DNA from: Alterinioella nitratireducens
GTDB taxonomy: Bacteria; Pseudomonadota; Alphaproteobacteria; Rhodobacterales; Rhodobacteraceae
DNA length: 64,000 nucleotides
Assembly: GCF_013155465.1 (NCBI RefSeq)
Contig: NZ_JABJVX010000003.1
Location: forward strand, 154,186-218,185
Reading direction: 5' to 3'
Part shown: piece after piece, positions 35,415 through 44,645 of the stretch
Layout of the letters: every line of letters begins with the position of its first letter
How positions within the stretch are numbered: position 1 is the stretch's first letter
The notes under the pieces: model-generated
Databases searched by the model: none
What the model was told of the DNA's origin: nothing
Seen by the model: only the letters and a program-made list of their open reading frames with translations
Made by a program: the position numbers and the translations under genes

Positions 35415-36576
35415 TCTGCGCCAGGACGGACCGGGCAGCGCGCAATCCCGGCGCCTCGCCACCCTGCCCCAAGCGCTGCATCGTCAGCGTCATCGCGTCT
35501 TGCTGCGCCTCCCGCGCCTGCGGGTTTCCCGCCAGGTCCGACAGCGCCGCGCCGATCGCGGCGGGCTGGCAGGCGGGGCCGAGAAATTCCGGGATCACCC
35601 GCGTCTCCGAGACCAGGTTCACCAGCGTGACCGTGTCAATGAGCGCCGCGCGGCGCATGAGCGCCCAGGTGATCCGGTTCATGTCATAGGCGATCACCAT
35701 CGGCGTGTGGCTGGCCGCCAGTTCCAGCGACACGGTGCCCGATGCCGCCAGCGCGAAATCCGCCGCGGTGAAGGCCGCGCGCTTGGCCGCCGCGATCCCC
35801 GGCATATGGCGCGGGTCCAGCACCAGCGGATCAACCGGCCAATCGGCCAGCAACTCGGGCAGGATCGGCGCGACATGGGCCACGGTGGGCACCACGACAC
35901 GCAGGTCGGGATGGGCCGCCAGCACCGGCGCGATGGCGCGTCCGAAGATCGGGGCCAGCCGCGAGACCTCGGACCGGCGCGAGCCCGGCAGGACCAGCAG
36001 GAGCGGCGCATCGCGGGCAATATCGTGGGCGTGACGGAAGGCCATGGCGTCTGCGACCGTGGCCTGAGGCTCTGCCACCACCGGATGTCCGACGAAATCG
36101 CAGGACATGCCCGCGGCCTCCATATAGGGCGGCTCGAAGGGCAAGAGGGCCAGCACATGATCGACATGGCGTGCCATCTTCGCGGCCCGCTTGGGGCGCC
36201 AGGCCCAGACCGAGGGCGCAACATAGTGGATTACGCGCATCCCCGGCGCGGCGGCCTTCACCTGCTTGGCCACCCGCAGGCAGAAATCGGGGCTGTCGAT
36301 GGTGATCAGCGCGTCCGGCTTCCAGTCCAGCACCGCGCGCGCGGCCTGGTCCTTCAATGCGAACAGCTCGCGCAGTTTCGGCAGCACCTCGGCAATGCCC
36401 ATGACCGAGAGCCTCTCCATCGGAAAGAGGCTGCGCATCCCCTGCGCCGCCATCAAGGGCCCGCCGACGCCGTGAAATTCCACCTCGCCCGCCAATTCGC
36501 GCAAGCCCGCCATCAGTGCCGCGCCAAGCCGGTCGCCCGACGCCTCGCCCGCGACGAGGAAAAACCGCCGGGTCAC
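35404..36576 (-). CDS. lpxB: Lipid-A-disaccharide synthase
   Basis: LpxB joins UDP-2,3-diacylglucosamine and lipid X to form the lipid A disaccharide at the inner face of the inner membrane. The 390-residue protein has the family start FFLVAGEASGDRLGA, the VHYVAPSVWAWRPKRA motif and LVLPGSRRSEV in the C-terminal nucleotide-binding half. It begins with GTG inside the lpxI stop codon (GTGA). It is the last gene of the long pyrH-lpxB cluster and overlaps the convergent YbaK gene by 11 bp. Confidence 0.97.
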   Translation of the reverse strand: MTRRFFLVAGEASGDRLGAALMAGLRELAGEVEFHGVGGPLMAAQGMRSLFPMERLSVMGIAEVLPKLRELFALKDQAARAVLDWKPDALITIDSPDFCLRVAKQVKAAAPGMRVIHYVAPSVWAWRPKRAAKMARHVDHVLALLPFEPPYMEAAGMSCDFVGHPVVAEPQATVADAMAFRHAHDIARDAPLLLVLPGSRRSEVSRLAPIFGRAIAPVLAAHPDLRVVVPTVAHVAPILPELLADWPVDPLVLDPRHMPGIAAAKRAAFTAADFALAASGTVSLELAASHTPMVIAYDMNRITWALMRRAALIDTVTLVNLVSETRVIPEFLGPACQPAAIGAALSDLAGNPQAREAQQDAMTLTMQRLGQGGEAPGLRAARSVLAQISA

Positions 36577-37355
36577 GCCCGCGCCCAGAGGGTCAGCCCC
36601 GCCGCCTCGGCCGCATCCGCCACCGCGTCACGGTCGAGGATCAGCACCGACCGGGCCGCGATCTCGATGCCCGAGAGCCCTGCCTCGGCGGCTTTCATCA
36701 CCGTGTCGGGGCCGATCACCGGCGTATCCATGCGCAGATCCTGCCCCGGTTTGGGCCGTTTGACCAGCACGCCACCAGACCCCGGCGCGGTGACGGAGAC
36801 GAAACGCAGCATCGCGTCGGTGCCTTGCAGGGTCTCGACCCCGATCACCTGGCCCCTGGCGGCAATCGCGCCCTGGCCCACGTCAAGCGGCCCGAGCGCC
36901 TCCAGCACCGCGCGGGCGCGGGCGGCGTCCCCCTCCTGCGCCTGTGTCGGCGCACCGCAAATCGCGCCCGCATCCGCGACCAGATCGGGGCGCAGGTCGA
37001 TGGCGCCGGTAACGGTAAAGCCCTGTTCCCCGAAGATCGCCGCAATCTCGCGCAACAGCGTATCATCCCCCTGGCCGATCGCGGCGGCGATGCGCGGCAT
37101 CAGGGCCATGGTCTCGGCATCCATCAGCGCGGGGTCGAACTTCGGACGGGCAAGCGCCCCGGCAAAGGCCACCTCGGTCACATCCGCCGCCTTGAGGTCC
37201 GCGAAAAGCTGGCCGAACTGTTCGAACCGGGCGGCGATCTCGGGCGCGTCCAGCGGGGCGCTGGCGACGCCTTCCAGCCGAACCACGCAAGCGGGCCCCG
37301 CCGCCAGCAAAAGCCCCGGCAGCGCCCCTGCGCCTGCGATGATTGCGCGTGCCAT
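36573..37355 (-). CDS. lpxI: UDP-2,3-diacylglucosamine pyrophosphatase LpxI
   Basis: LpxI (DUF1009) cleaves UDP-2,3-diacylglucosamine to lipid X and UMP and replaces the unrelated LpxH in alphaproteobacteria. The 260-residue protein shows IIAGAGALPGLL, LLREIAAIFGEQGF, the C-terminal VLVKRPKPGQDLRMDTPVIG and GLSGIEIAARSVLI. The ATG at 37355 has GGGG 9 bases upstream; a TTG two codons earlier is less likely. It overlaps lpxB by 4 bp and starts 7 bp after the lpxA stop, so the three lipid A steps are tightly coupled. Confidence 0.95.
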   Translation of the reverse strand: MARAIIAGAGALPGLLLAAGPACVVRLEGVASAPLDAPEIAARFEQFGQLFADLKAADVTEVAFAGALARPKFDPALMDAETMALMPRIAAAIGQGDDTLLREIAAIFGEQGFTVTGAIDLRPDLVADAGAICGAPTQAQEGDAARARAVLEALGPLDVGQGAIAARGQVIGVETLQGTDAMLRFVSVTAPGSGGVLVKRPKPGQDLRMDTPVIGPDTVMKAAEAGLSGIEIAARSVLILDRDAVADAAEAAGLTLWARA

Positions 37356-37361
37356 ATGCAA

Positions 37362-38162
37362 CTACCCCGGTGTCAGGAAGGACCGTTCGCTTGCGCCCAG
37401 GATGAAGGCCACCATCTCGCGCACGTAATCGCTGTCGGGATTGTCGTCCGAGAGGCGCTGCGCCCGGTCCAGGAACGCGCCCTCGCCCTGCGCAAGCTGC
37501 TGGAACGCGGCGCGCAGCGCGGTGATGTCGGCGCGCGCCACGCCCTTGCGTTTCAGCCCGACCAGGTTCAGCCCGTCCAGCACCCCGCGCGGGCCCTGCA
37601 CGAGGCCGTAGGGCATCACGTCTTTCGTCACCATGCAGACCGCGCCGATGATGGCGCCCTTGCCGATGCGCACCCATTGATGCACGCCCGAGAGGCCGCC
37701 GATGATCACGTCATCCTCCAGCACGCAATGGCCCGCGATGGCCGCCGAGTTGACCACGATCACCCGGTCGCCCACCTGCGCGTCATGCGCGATGTGGCAG
37801 CCCGCCATGAAGAGGCCGTCATCGCCCACGCGGGTCACGCCGCCACCGCCCTCGGTGCCGCAATTCATCGTGACGCTTTCGCGGATGCGATTGCGCTTGC
37901 CGATGATCAGGCTGGTATTCTCGCCGGCATATTTCAGGTCCTGCGGGATCTCGCCGATCACCGAGAAGGGAAAGATCACCGTCTCCTCGCCGATCTGCGT
38001 CCGCCCCGTCACCACGACATGGCTGCGCAGCGCGACACGGGGACCAAGTTCCACCTCCGCGCCGACAATGCAGAACGGGCCGACCGAGGCCCCGGCCCCG
38101 ATCACGGCCCCCTCCTCGATCACGGCGGAGGGGTGCACCTGCGCTGTGGCATCTATGGCCAT
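37362..38162 (-). CDS. lpxA: Acyl-ACP-UDP-N-acetylglucosamine O-acyltransferase
   Basis: First lipid A enzyme: transfers a 3-hydroxyacyl chain to UDP-GlcNAc. The 266-residue protein has the left-handed beta-helix of hexapeptides (IGAGASVGPFCIVG, VRIGKGAIIG) and the catalytic histidine H126 in GCHIAHDAQVG. The C-terminal helical region (about 190-266) carries KRKGVARADITALRAA. It lies 14 bp downstream of fabZ, which makes related 3-hydroxyacyl-ACP intermediates. Confidence 0.97.
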   Translation of the reverse strand: MAIDATAQVHPSAVIEEGAVIGAGASVGPFCIVGAEVELGPRVALRSHVVVTGRTQIGEETVIFPFSVIGEIPQDLKYAGENTSLIIGKRNRIRESVTMNCGTEGGGGVTRVGDDGLFMAGCHIAHDAQVGDRVIVVNSAAIAGHCVLEDDVIIGGLSGVHQWVRIGKGAIIGAVCMVTKDVMPYGLVQGPRGVLDGLNLVGLKRKGVARADITALRAAFQQLAQGEGAFLDRAQRLSDDNPDSDYVREMVAFILGASERSFLTPG

Positions 38163-38176
38163 CGCCCTGCCCCCTT

Positions 38177-38641
38177 TTAACCGCTCAGGTCCATCATCGC
38201 GGTGAACTCGGCCTCGCAGGCCAGATCGCCCTCGACCTCGGCGCGACCCCTGAACTTCCAGACCTTGCCGCCGGGCTTGCCGCGGATCACCTCGACATGC
38301 AGCTCCAGCACATCGCCGGGGCCGACCTTGCGACGGAACTTGGCCCCGTCTATGGCCATGAAATAGACGAGGAAATTCTTGTCGGCGAGGTCGGCGGAGA
38401 CCCCCACCATGACCGCCGATGCCTGCGCCATCGCCTCGATGATGGTGACGCCGGGCATGATCGGCACACCCGGGAAATGGCCCTGGAAATGCGGCTCGTT
38501 CATGGTGACGTTCTTGATGCCCACGGCCGATTTGAAGGGCACGATATCGCGCACCTTGTCGACCAGCAGGAACGGGTAGCGATGCGGTATGATGCGCTGG
38601 ATCAGGTCGATATCGGCGCTGGTCGGGGTCTCGGCTGTCAC
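38177..38641 (-). CDS. fabZ: 3-hydroxyacyl-ACP dehydratase
   Basis: Removes water from 3-hydroxyacyl-ACP in fatty acid elongation and so competes with LpxA for the substrate. With the GTG start at 38641 the protein has 154 residues, normal for FabZ. It shows [14 protein letters not shown], the catalytic [10 protein letters not shown] (H55) and EAMAQASAV (E69). A TTG at 38704 would give 175 residues but an unusual N terminus. The gene lies between skp and lpxA, as in many proteobacteria. Confidence 0.95.
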   Translation of the reverse strand: MTAETPTSADIDLIQRIIPHRYPFLLVDKVRDIVPFKSAVGIKNVTMNEPHFQGHFPGVPIMPGVTIIEAMAQASAVMVGVSADLADKNFLVYFMAIDGAKFRRKVGPGDVLELHVEVIRGKPGGKVWKFRGRAEVEGDLACEAEFTAMMDLSG

Positions 38642-38709
38642 GGGGCGTTCATCCTTCTTCTGGGCCTTGGACCTTGTGGTAGCAACTGTCGCCCCGCCCG
38701 ACAAGCGCG

Positions 38710-39381
38710 TCAGGGCTGTTGCGGGGCAAGCGGGTCTTCGGGCAGGACGGGGATTTCCGGCGCAAGGGGGCTGTCGGGCGTCTCGGGCGCCGCCGGGGCC
38801 TGGCCCGGATCAGTGTCCAGCAGGTTCAGGATCGGCCCCGCGCCGCCATTGCCGATCTCGGCGTCGATCCGTTCCAGCGCCAGATCGGTGATGTCGATGC
38901 CCTCGACCGAATAGATCACCGCGCGGCTGTCCAGAACCGCCGCCGCACCACGGTCTTGCAAGAGCTCCACCAGAACCGGCGTCGTGGCCTGGATGAAATA
39001 GCGCCGCGCGGCCTCGGCCTGGGCGGTAAGGCGGCGCAGCCGTTCGGATTGCTCGTCGCGGATCGATTCGACACGGGCGTCGAACTCGTCGGCCAGAGGC
39101 CGGAACTCCTCCGAGGACAGCTCGGCCCGGCGCGTGGTCAGGCGGCGTTCCTCCTGCAGGAGCTCGGCCTCGATCTCGCGGTTTTCGCGTGCCAGTGCCG
39201 CCGATGCCGCGTCGATCTCGTCTTGCAGGCGCTGGCCGAAGCGCGATTCCTGGAACAGGCGTTCCTGGTTCAGCGTCACCACCGGCGGCCCTTCGATCTG
39301 GCCGAAGGACAGGGGTTGCGCAAATGCAGGCAGCGCCGCCCACAGGGACAGCGCTGCCAGAAGTGCCGGGATCAGCCGCAT
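38710..39381 (-). CDS. OmpH/Skp-family periplasmic chaperone
   Basis: Holds unfolded outer-membrane proteins in the periplasm. The 223-residue precursor has a signal peptide cut near ALPAFA (residue 21). The body has [19 protein letters not shown] and a long Glu/Arg/Ala-rich helical stretch (about 50-140) like the Skp tentacles, then a strand segment with [19 protein letters not shown]. The last 40 residues are proline-rich (for example [20 protein letters not shown]) and are not part of classic Skp (about 160 residues). It lies 10 bp after bamA, its functional partner. Confidence 0.9.
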   Translation of the reverse strand: MRLIPALLAALSLWAALPAFAQPLSFGQIEGPPVVTLNQERLFQESRFGQRLQDEIDAASAALARENREIEAELLQEERRLTTRRAELSSEEFRPLADEFDARVESIRDEQSERLRRLTAQAEAARRYFIQATTPVLVELLQDRGAAAVLDSRAVIYSVEGIDITDLALERIDAEIGNGGAGPILNLLDTDPGQAPAAPETPDSPLAPEIPVLPEDPLAPQQP

Positions 39382-39391
39382 GGGAGCGGGA

Positions 39392-41725
39392 TCAGAACCG
39401 GGCTTCGACGGTGAAGTCGAAACTGCGGGTCCGGTCATAGGCCTCGGCATCCAGGACATGCGTGAAGTTGAAGCGCAGCGGGCCGATCTGGGTATCCCAG
39501 AAGAGCGAGAAGCCGACCGACTGGCGCAAATGCAGGCTGTCATCGACGATCCCGCCAACACCTGCGGTGTCATCCAATCCCCAGACGGTGCCGATATCGT
39601 AGAACACACCGCCGGAAATGCCGTATTCCTCGGGAAGGCCGATCGGGAAGGCGGCCTCGAAACGGGCCACAGCATAATAGTTGCCACCCAAACCATCCTC
39701 GGCGGCACCGGGATTCATGGCCAAATCAGTTACGTCGCGGGGACCAAGACCGCCAGCCTCGAAGCCGCGCATCTGGCGTGAGTTGAGGCGGAACCGCTCG
39801 GTGGTGCGGCTGTTGCCCGACAGCATGTTGAGCGCGCCGCCCTCAAGCGTCGCGCGCAGCGACACTTCCTCGCGCAGCACGGTGGTCTCGCCGGTGACGG
39901 AGGCGGTGGTCTGGATATATTCACGATCGCCGCCAAGGCCCGCGAACTCCTGGCCAAAGCGGAACTGCACGCCCGCATTGGTGTTCAGACCGCTGTTGCG
40001 GGTGTCGTAGACATAGTTGTAGCCGATGGACGAGGTCAGGAACTCTCCCATCTCTCGTGTAAGGATCGGAGAAGACGTACTTGGCACGTTGGTGATGCTG
40101 TCTTGGCCGATGCTGTAGAACAGGCCAAGGCGGCTGTTTTCCGACAGTGGGAAGCTGAAGGAGGGGCGGATGCCAAACCCTTCCGTGTCGAAGGTCGCGT
40201 TATCGTCGTTCGACGTGGTCTGGTAATAGGCGCTGAAGCCGAAGGTCACGTCCCGGCCCAGGAAGGCCGGTTCCGAGAAGGCGAAGTTGAAGCCGCGCGA
40301 GGATTCGGTGGTGTCGAAACCGAAGCTCAAAGACTGACCCCGGCCCAGGAAGTTGCGTTCCGAGAAGGACACGTTGAGGCCGACGCCGCCATCGGTGGAA
40401 TAGCTGGCCCCGAAGCCGAGCGAACCGGTCGGCGCCTCTTCCACGTCGACATCGACGATCACCTGATCTTCGGTCGAGCCGGGGCGCGCGGCGACCTGCG
40501 CATCGGCGAAGAAGCCGAGCGCACGCACGCGTTCGGCGCCGTTGCGGATCTCGCGCGGGTCCAGCGGGTCGCCTTCGGCGGTGCGGAACTGGCGGCGGAT
40601 CACGCGGTCCATGGTGGTGGCGTTGCCCTCGATGTCGATGCGTTCGACAAAGACCCGCTCGCCGCGGGTGACCTGGAACTCGATATCCAGTGTCAGATCC
40701 TCGTCATTGCGCGTCAACACCGGTTCGATGCGGATGAAACGCAGGCCCATCTGGGTGGCGAGGTTCTCCATCCGGGTGATCTGGTTGTCGATCAGGCGCG
40801 GCGAATAGGTCACGCCCGGGCGCAGCCGCAACACGGCATGGAATTGGTCGGGGTCGATATTGGGCAGGTCGGTCGTGGTGGTGATTTCGCCAATGCGGAA
40901 GCTCTGGCCTTCACGGATGTTGAAGGTCACGAAATAGGCGTCGCGGGCGCGCGTCAGCTCGGAGGTGGAGCTTTGCACGGTGAAGTCGATATAGCCGCGC
41001 TCGCGGTAGAAATCGGTCAGCAGTTGGCGGTCGAACTCGATCCGGTCGGCGACGAAGGTGTCGGAACGGATGAAGGTGCGGAAGAACCCGGCCTGCGTGC
41101 TTTCCAGAACCCGGCGCAACCGGCGGTCCGAATAGGCGCGGTTGCCGACGAAGGCGATGCGCTCGGTCTCGGTGACGCGGCCTTCGGTGACCTCGAAGAC
41201 CAGATCGACGCGGTTTTGGCTGCGCCGGATGATCTGCGGGGTGACGGTCGCGGTCAGGCGGCCCTGCAGGCGGTAGGCTTCAGTGATCTCGGCGGCATCG
41301 GCCTCGGCGGTCGCAGGTGAATAGGCGCGGCGCGGCTGCGAGGCCAGCAGCGGCAGCAGATCCTCATCGTCAAGCCGCCGGTTGCCCTCGATATTGATGC
41401 GGTTGATGGTCGGGTATTCCTGCACGATGATGACAAGCTGGTTGCCGCGCGGCACGACCTCGACCGTTTCGAACAGGGTCGAGTTCTGCAGCCGCTGAAG
41501 CGCATCGTTCAACTGTCCGGCGGTGACGGTTTCGTTGCGCGGGATGCTGGCGAAATTCAGCACCGTTGCCTCGGCGACACGCTGGTTGCCCTGCACATCG
41601 AAGGACGTGAAGCGGAAGGTCTGCGCGTCGGCCCCGGACGGGATCAGGAACAGCACCATCAGAAGAACGGCAAAGACGGCGTCCAACCGCAGTCCACGCC
41701 TCAGGAATCCTGCAAAACCATCCAT
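39392..41725 (-). CDS. bamA: Outer-membrane protein assembly factor BamA
   Basis: Core of the BAM complex that inserts beta-barrels into the outer membrane. The 777-residue precursor has a signal peptide cut near PSGADA (about residue 34), five POTRA-type periplasmic domains (about 35-440, for example VQGNQRVAEATVL and EGNRRLDDEDLLP) and a C-terminal 16-strand barrel. The barrel loop region shows FNFAFSEPAFLGRDV-type motifs. The chain ends in phenylalanine (FTVEARF), the outer-membrane insertion signal. The start at 41725 gives a proper signal peptide. Confidence 0.97.
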   Translation of the reverse strand: MDGFAGFLRRGLRLDAVFAVLLMVLFLIPSGADAQTFRFTSFDVQGNQRVAEATVLNFASIPRNETVTAGQLNDALQRLQNSTLFETVEVVPRGNQLVIIVQEYPTINRINIEGNRRLDDEDLLPLLASQPRRAYSPATAEADAAEITEAYRLQGRLTATVTPQIIRRSQNRVDLVFEVTEGRVTETERIAFVGNRAYSDRRLRRVLESTQAGFFRTFIRSDTFVADRIEFDRQLLTDFYRERGYIDFTVQSSTSELTRARDAYFVTFNIREGQSFRIGEITTTTDLPNIDPDQFHAVLRLRPGVTYSPRLIDNQITRMENLATQMGLRFIRIEPVLTRNDEDLTLDIEFQVTRGERVFVERIDIEGNATTMDRVIRRQFRTAEGDPLDPREIRNGAERVRALGFFADAQVAARPGSTEDQVIVDVDVEEAPTGSLGFGASYSTDGGVGLNVSFSERNFLGRGQSLSFGFDTTESSRGFNFAFSEPAFLGRDVTFGFSAYYQTTSNDDNATFDTEGFGIRPSFSFPLSENSRLGLFYSIGQDSITNVPSTSSPILTREMGEFLTSSIGYNYVYDTRNSGLNTNAGVQFRFGQEFAGLGGDREYIQTTASVTGETTVLREEVSLRATLEGGALNMLSGNSRTTERFRLNSRQMRGFEAGGLGPRDVTDLAMNPGAAEDGLGGNYYAVARFEAAFPIGLPEEYGISGGVFYDIGTVWGLDDTAGVGGIVDDSLHLRQSVGFSLFWDTQIGPLRFNFTHVLDAEAYDRTRSFDFTVEARF

Positions 41726-41856
41726 CGAATCCGCCCCGTCAGAAATACATCTCTGTTGACCTGCTCTATCGCGCGGGCGAAGGGTTGTCAAAACGCCATT
41801 GGCGCAGGGATGGAGGTATTGTGCGACCGTGGCACAAGATATACACGTATCGACAG

Positions 41857-41877
41857 GAAAACCGGTCAGCCGACCGG
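41857..41877 (-). terminator. Short hairpin with T-run between the small ORF and bamA
   Basis: On the minus strand CCGGTC-GGCT-GACCGG is followed by TTTT. The 6-bp stem is short. It lies after the possible 41-residue gene and before bamA and may reduce read-through or shape the bamA leader. Confidence 0.35.
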
Positions 41878-41894
41878 AAGGATTTTCAGCAAAA

Positions 41895-42020
41895 TCAGAG
41901 GCTCACGAGCCATCCGGCCAGTGTCAGCGCGCCCACGATGGTCACCGGCACCAGCAGGCGGTCGATATTGACCTCCACGAAGAAGCTGAAGGAGCGGTAG
42001 CTATGCGTGATCGTTTTCAT
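41895..42020 (-). CDS. Possible 41-residue single-pass membrane protein
   Basis: A short ORF between rseP and bamA on the same strand encodes a polar N terminus with SYRSFSFFVEVNIDRLL, followed by one hydrophobic segment (LLVPVTIVGALTLAGWLV), ending SL. GAGG lies 9 bases before the ATG at 42020. The layout is a plausible small inner-membrane protein. No family is recognised. It could act near RseP or BamA, but that is only inference from position. Confidence 0.5.
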   Translation of the reverse strand: MKTITHSYRSFSFFVEVNIDRLLVPVTIVGALTLAGWLVSL

Positions 42021-42132
42021 CGGTCTTGGCCTCGGGTCTGATCTCGAGGGCGCACTGGCCCTTTGCCCGACCATCGCGCCCGAATGCGGCACGAATACGG
42101 CACGTTAACGGCTGATTAGCGGAATTTTCCCC

Positions 42133-43464
42133 TTACGGGCAGAAGAGATCATTGGTCAGTGCAAACAGCATCAGCCCCAGGATCAGCGTCAAGCCGACGG
42201 TCATGAAGATGCGCAGCGCCTTGTCCGAGGGCGGACGTCCGGCCACGGCCTCGAAGGCATGGAACAGCAGGTGACCGCCATCCAGAACCGGGATCGGGAA
42301 GAGGTTCAGAAGGCCCACGGCGGTGGACAGCACGGCGATGAACCAGAAGAAGGAATCGAGACCCTGGCTGGCCGCCGCCCCGGAGGTTTCGGCAATCCCG
42401 ATCGGGCCTTGCAGGTTGCAGCTTGAAATCGCGCCGGTGATCATGTGCCACAGGCCCGACAGCGAGGTCTCGATCACGTAGCCCACGGTGGTGACGCCGC
42501 GCATCAGCGCCTCGCCAAACCCGACCCTCTCGACCTCGGGGTCGAAGAAAAGCCCCCCCGTGACCCCCATCAGCCAGCGCGTCTCGAAGCCGCCATCGGG
42601 CGACGGCAGGTCCATCCGGCGGGGCGCAAGGGTGATGTCCAGCATCTCGCCATCGCGCCAGACGCTCAAGGACAGCTCGGCGCCTTCCGAATTTTCCACC
42701 GCCTCGCGCAGCTGGCTGAAGGCATGGACAGTTTCGCCGTCGATCTGCCGGATCACATCGCCCTCGCGCAGGCCCGCATCCATCGCCGCCGAACGCGGCG
42801 TGACGCTGCCAATGGCCGGGATCAGCGGAAAGGAGGCTTCGACCTGCATCGCCTCGCCACCCCGAAGGATGTCATAGGTCAGGGTCGCGGCAGGCTCCAG
42901 CGTGCGCCCAAGCTCGAACACGTCCGACAGGTCCGCGACCGGCTCACCGGCGATCGCGGTGATCTCGTCGCCCTGTTCCAGCACCGCCATTTCGGCGGGC
43001 ATCGGGCGGATCTCGCCCACGCGGGGCGCCTCGGACGCCTGGCCCGAGAAGAGCAGCACGGCGGCAAAGATCAGGATCGACAGGATGAAATTGAAGATCG
43101 GCCCGGCGGCGACGGTCGCCGCCCGCGCCCAAAGCGGTGCGCCGTGCATGGACCGGCGACGTTCCTGCGCATCGAGCGCATCAATCGCCACCGCATCCTT
43201 GCCCGAGGCCGCATCGGCATCGCCAAGGAACTTGACGTAGCCACCGAAGGGAAGTGCCGCGAATTGCCACTTGGTGCCGTGCTTGTCGACCCGGGAGGCC
43301 AGAACCGGGCCGAAGCCGAGCGAGAAGACCTCGGCATGGATGCCCGACCAACGCCCGACGATGTAATGGCCGTATTCATGGATCGCGACGATGATCGAGA
43401 GGGCCACGACAAAGGCGATGATCGTGAAGGCAATGCCGCCGAATTGCGGGATGAGGTCGGTCAC
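42133..43464 (-). CDS. rseP: Site-2 protease RseP
   Basis: Inner-membrane zinc protease that cuts transmembrane anti-sigma factors or signal peptides. The 443-residue protein has the active site HEYGH (H29, E30, H33) in the first helix, PDZ domains in the periplasmic loop (about 120-300), an NPxDG-like VLDGGHLLFHAFEA near residue 390 and several membrane helices. It begins with GTG overlapping the dxr stop (GTGA). In E. coli RseP takes part in the envelope-stress response; its clustering with bamA and skp fits that role. Confidence 0.96.
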   Translation of the reverse strand: MTDLIPQFGGIAFTIIAFVVALSIIVAIHEYGHYIVGRWSGIHAEVFSLGFGPVLASRVDKHGTKWQFAALPFGGYVKFLGDADAASGKDAVAIDALDAQERRRSMHGAPLWARAATVAAGPIFNFILSILIFAAVLLFSGQASEAPRVGEIRPMPAEMAVLEQGDEITAIAGEPVADLSDVFELGRTLEPAATLTYDILRGGEAMQVEASFPLIPAIGSVTPRSAAMDAGLREGDVIRQIDGETVHAFSQLREAVENSEGAELSLSVWRDGEMLDITLAPRRMDLPSPDGGFETRWLMGVTGGLFFDPEVERVGFGEALMRGVTTVGYVIETSLSGLWHMITGAISSCNLQGPIGIAETSGAAASQGLDSFFWFIAVLSTAVGLLNLFPIPVLDGGHLLFHAFEAVAGRPPSDKALRIFMTVGLTLILGLMLFALTNDLFCP

Positions 43465-44645
43465 GCGCGTTTCTCCTGTAGCTGGCTGGCCTGCTCGGCT
43501 GCTCTTATCCGTGCCAGATGGTCGGTTTGCAGGACGGTGTCCAGTGTCTCTATGGCACCCTCAAGGCGAAATTCGCGCGACATGACGTCAAGCGTGGCCT
43601 CGACCAGCGGGGCCATGTCCATGAACCCGATGCTGCCTGCGATGAAGTGATCCAGCGCCACCTCCTTCGCGGCGTTGAAGACGGCACCCGCATGGCCGCC
43701 CGCTGCCATCACCTCGCGCGCCAGGCGCAGGGCGGGAAAGCGGGCCGTGTCGGGGGCCTGGAAATCGAGCGTGGCGATCCGGGCCAGGTCGATGCGATCC
43801 ACCGGCAGCGCGGCGCGGTCGGGCCAGTGCAGCGCATAACCGATGGCATGGCGCATATCGGGCGCGCCCAGATGCGCCATCAGCGCGCCGTCATGAAAGC
43901 CCACCAGCGCGTGAATGATGCTTTGCGGATGGATGACGGTGTCGATCTTTTCCGGCACGACGCCGAAATACTCATGCGTTTCAATCAGTTCCAGCGCCTT
44001 GTTGAACATCGAGGCGCTGTCGATGGTGATCCGCTGGCCCATCTCCCAATTCGGATGGGCCGAGGCGTCTTGCAATGTCGCATATCGCAACCGTTCCAGC
44101 GGCCAGTCGCGCAGGGCGCCGCCCGAGGCGGTGATGATGATGCGCTCGACGGCGGCCATATCCTCGCCCACCAGCGCCTGGAAGACGGCGGAATGTTCGC
44201 TGTCCACCGGCAGGATGCGCGCGCCCTGTTCCTTCGCCTTGGCCATCAACAGAGGGCCCGCCGTCACCAGGCTTTCCTTGTTGGCCAGCGCCAGGGTCGT
44301 GCCGTGATGCAGCGCCCGGAACCCCGGCGCGAGGCCCGCGGCCCCCACGATGGCCGACATGATCCAGTCGGCGGGCCGGTCGGCGGCCTCCAAAAGCGCC
44401 CCTGCCCCGGCGGCGGCGGCGATGCCCGTTCCGGACAGCGCATCGCGCAAGGCAGAGAGGCCGTCTTCATGCGCGGTAACGGCGATCTCGGCGTTGAACT
44501 CGCGCGCATCCCTGGCCAGTTGCGCCACGTTGCGCCCGCCGGTCAGGGCCACCACGCGGTAGGCGCCCCGGTCGCGCCGGATCAGGTCCAGCGTGTTCTG
44601 CCCGATGGACCCGGTCGCACCGAATATGCTGACCGTCCGCGTCAT
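43461..44645 (-). CDS. dxr: 1-deoxy-D-xylulose 5-phosphate reductoisomerase
   Basis: Makes 2-C-methyl-D-erythritol 4-phosphate with NADPH, the committed step of the non-mevalonate isoprenoid pathway. The 394-residue protein has the NADPH motif FGATGSIGQNTLDLI at the start, the metal site LPVDSEHSAVFQ, TASGGALRDWPLE and HPNWEMGQRITIDSA. The ATG at 44645 overlaps the cdsA stop, and dxr overlaps rseP, so the genes are translationally coupled. Its product pathway feeds UppS, two genes upstream. Confidence 0.97.
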   Translation of the reverse strand: MTRTVSIFGATGSIGQNTLDLIRRDRGAYRVVALTGGRNVAQLARDAREFNAEIAVTAHEDGLSALRDALSGTGIAAAAGAGALLEAADRPADWIMSAIVGAAGLAPGFRALHHGTTLALANKESLVTAGPLLMAKAKEQGARILPVDSEHSAVFQALVGEDMAAVERIIITASGGALRDWPLERLRYATLQDASAHPNWEMGQRITIDSASMFNKALELIETHEYFGVVPEKIDTVIHPQSIIHALVGFHDGALMAHLGAPDMRHAIGYALHWPDRAALPVDRIDLARIATLDFQAPDTARFPALRLAREVMAAGGHAGAVFNAAKEVALDHFIAGSIGFMDMAPLVEATLDVMSREFRLEGAIETLDTVLQTDHLARIRAAEQASQLQEKRA

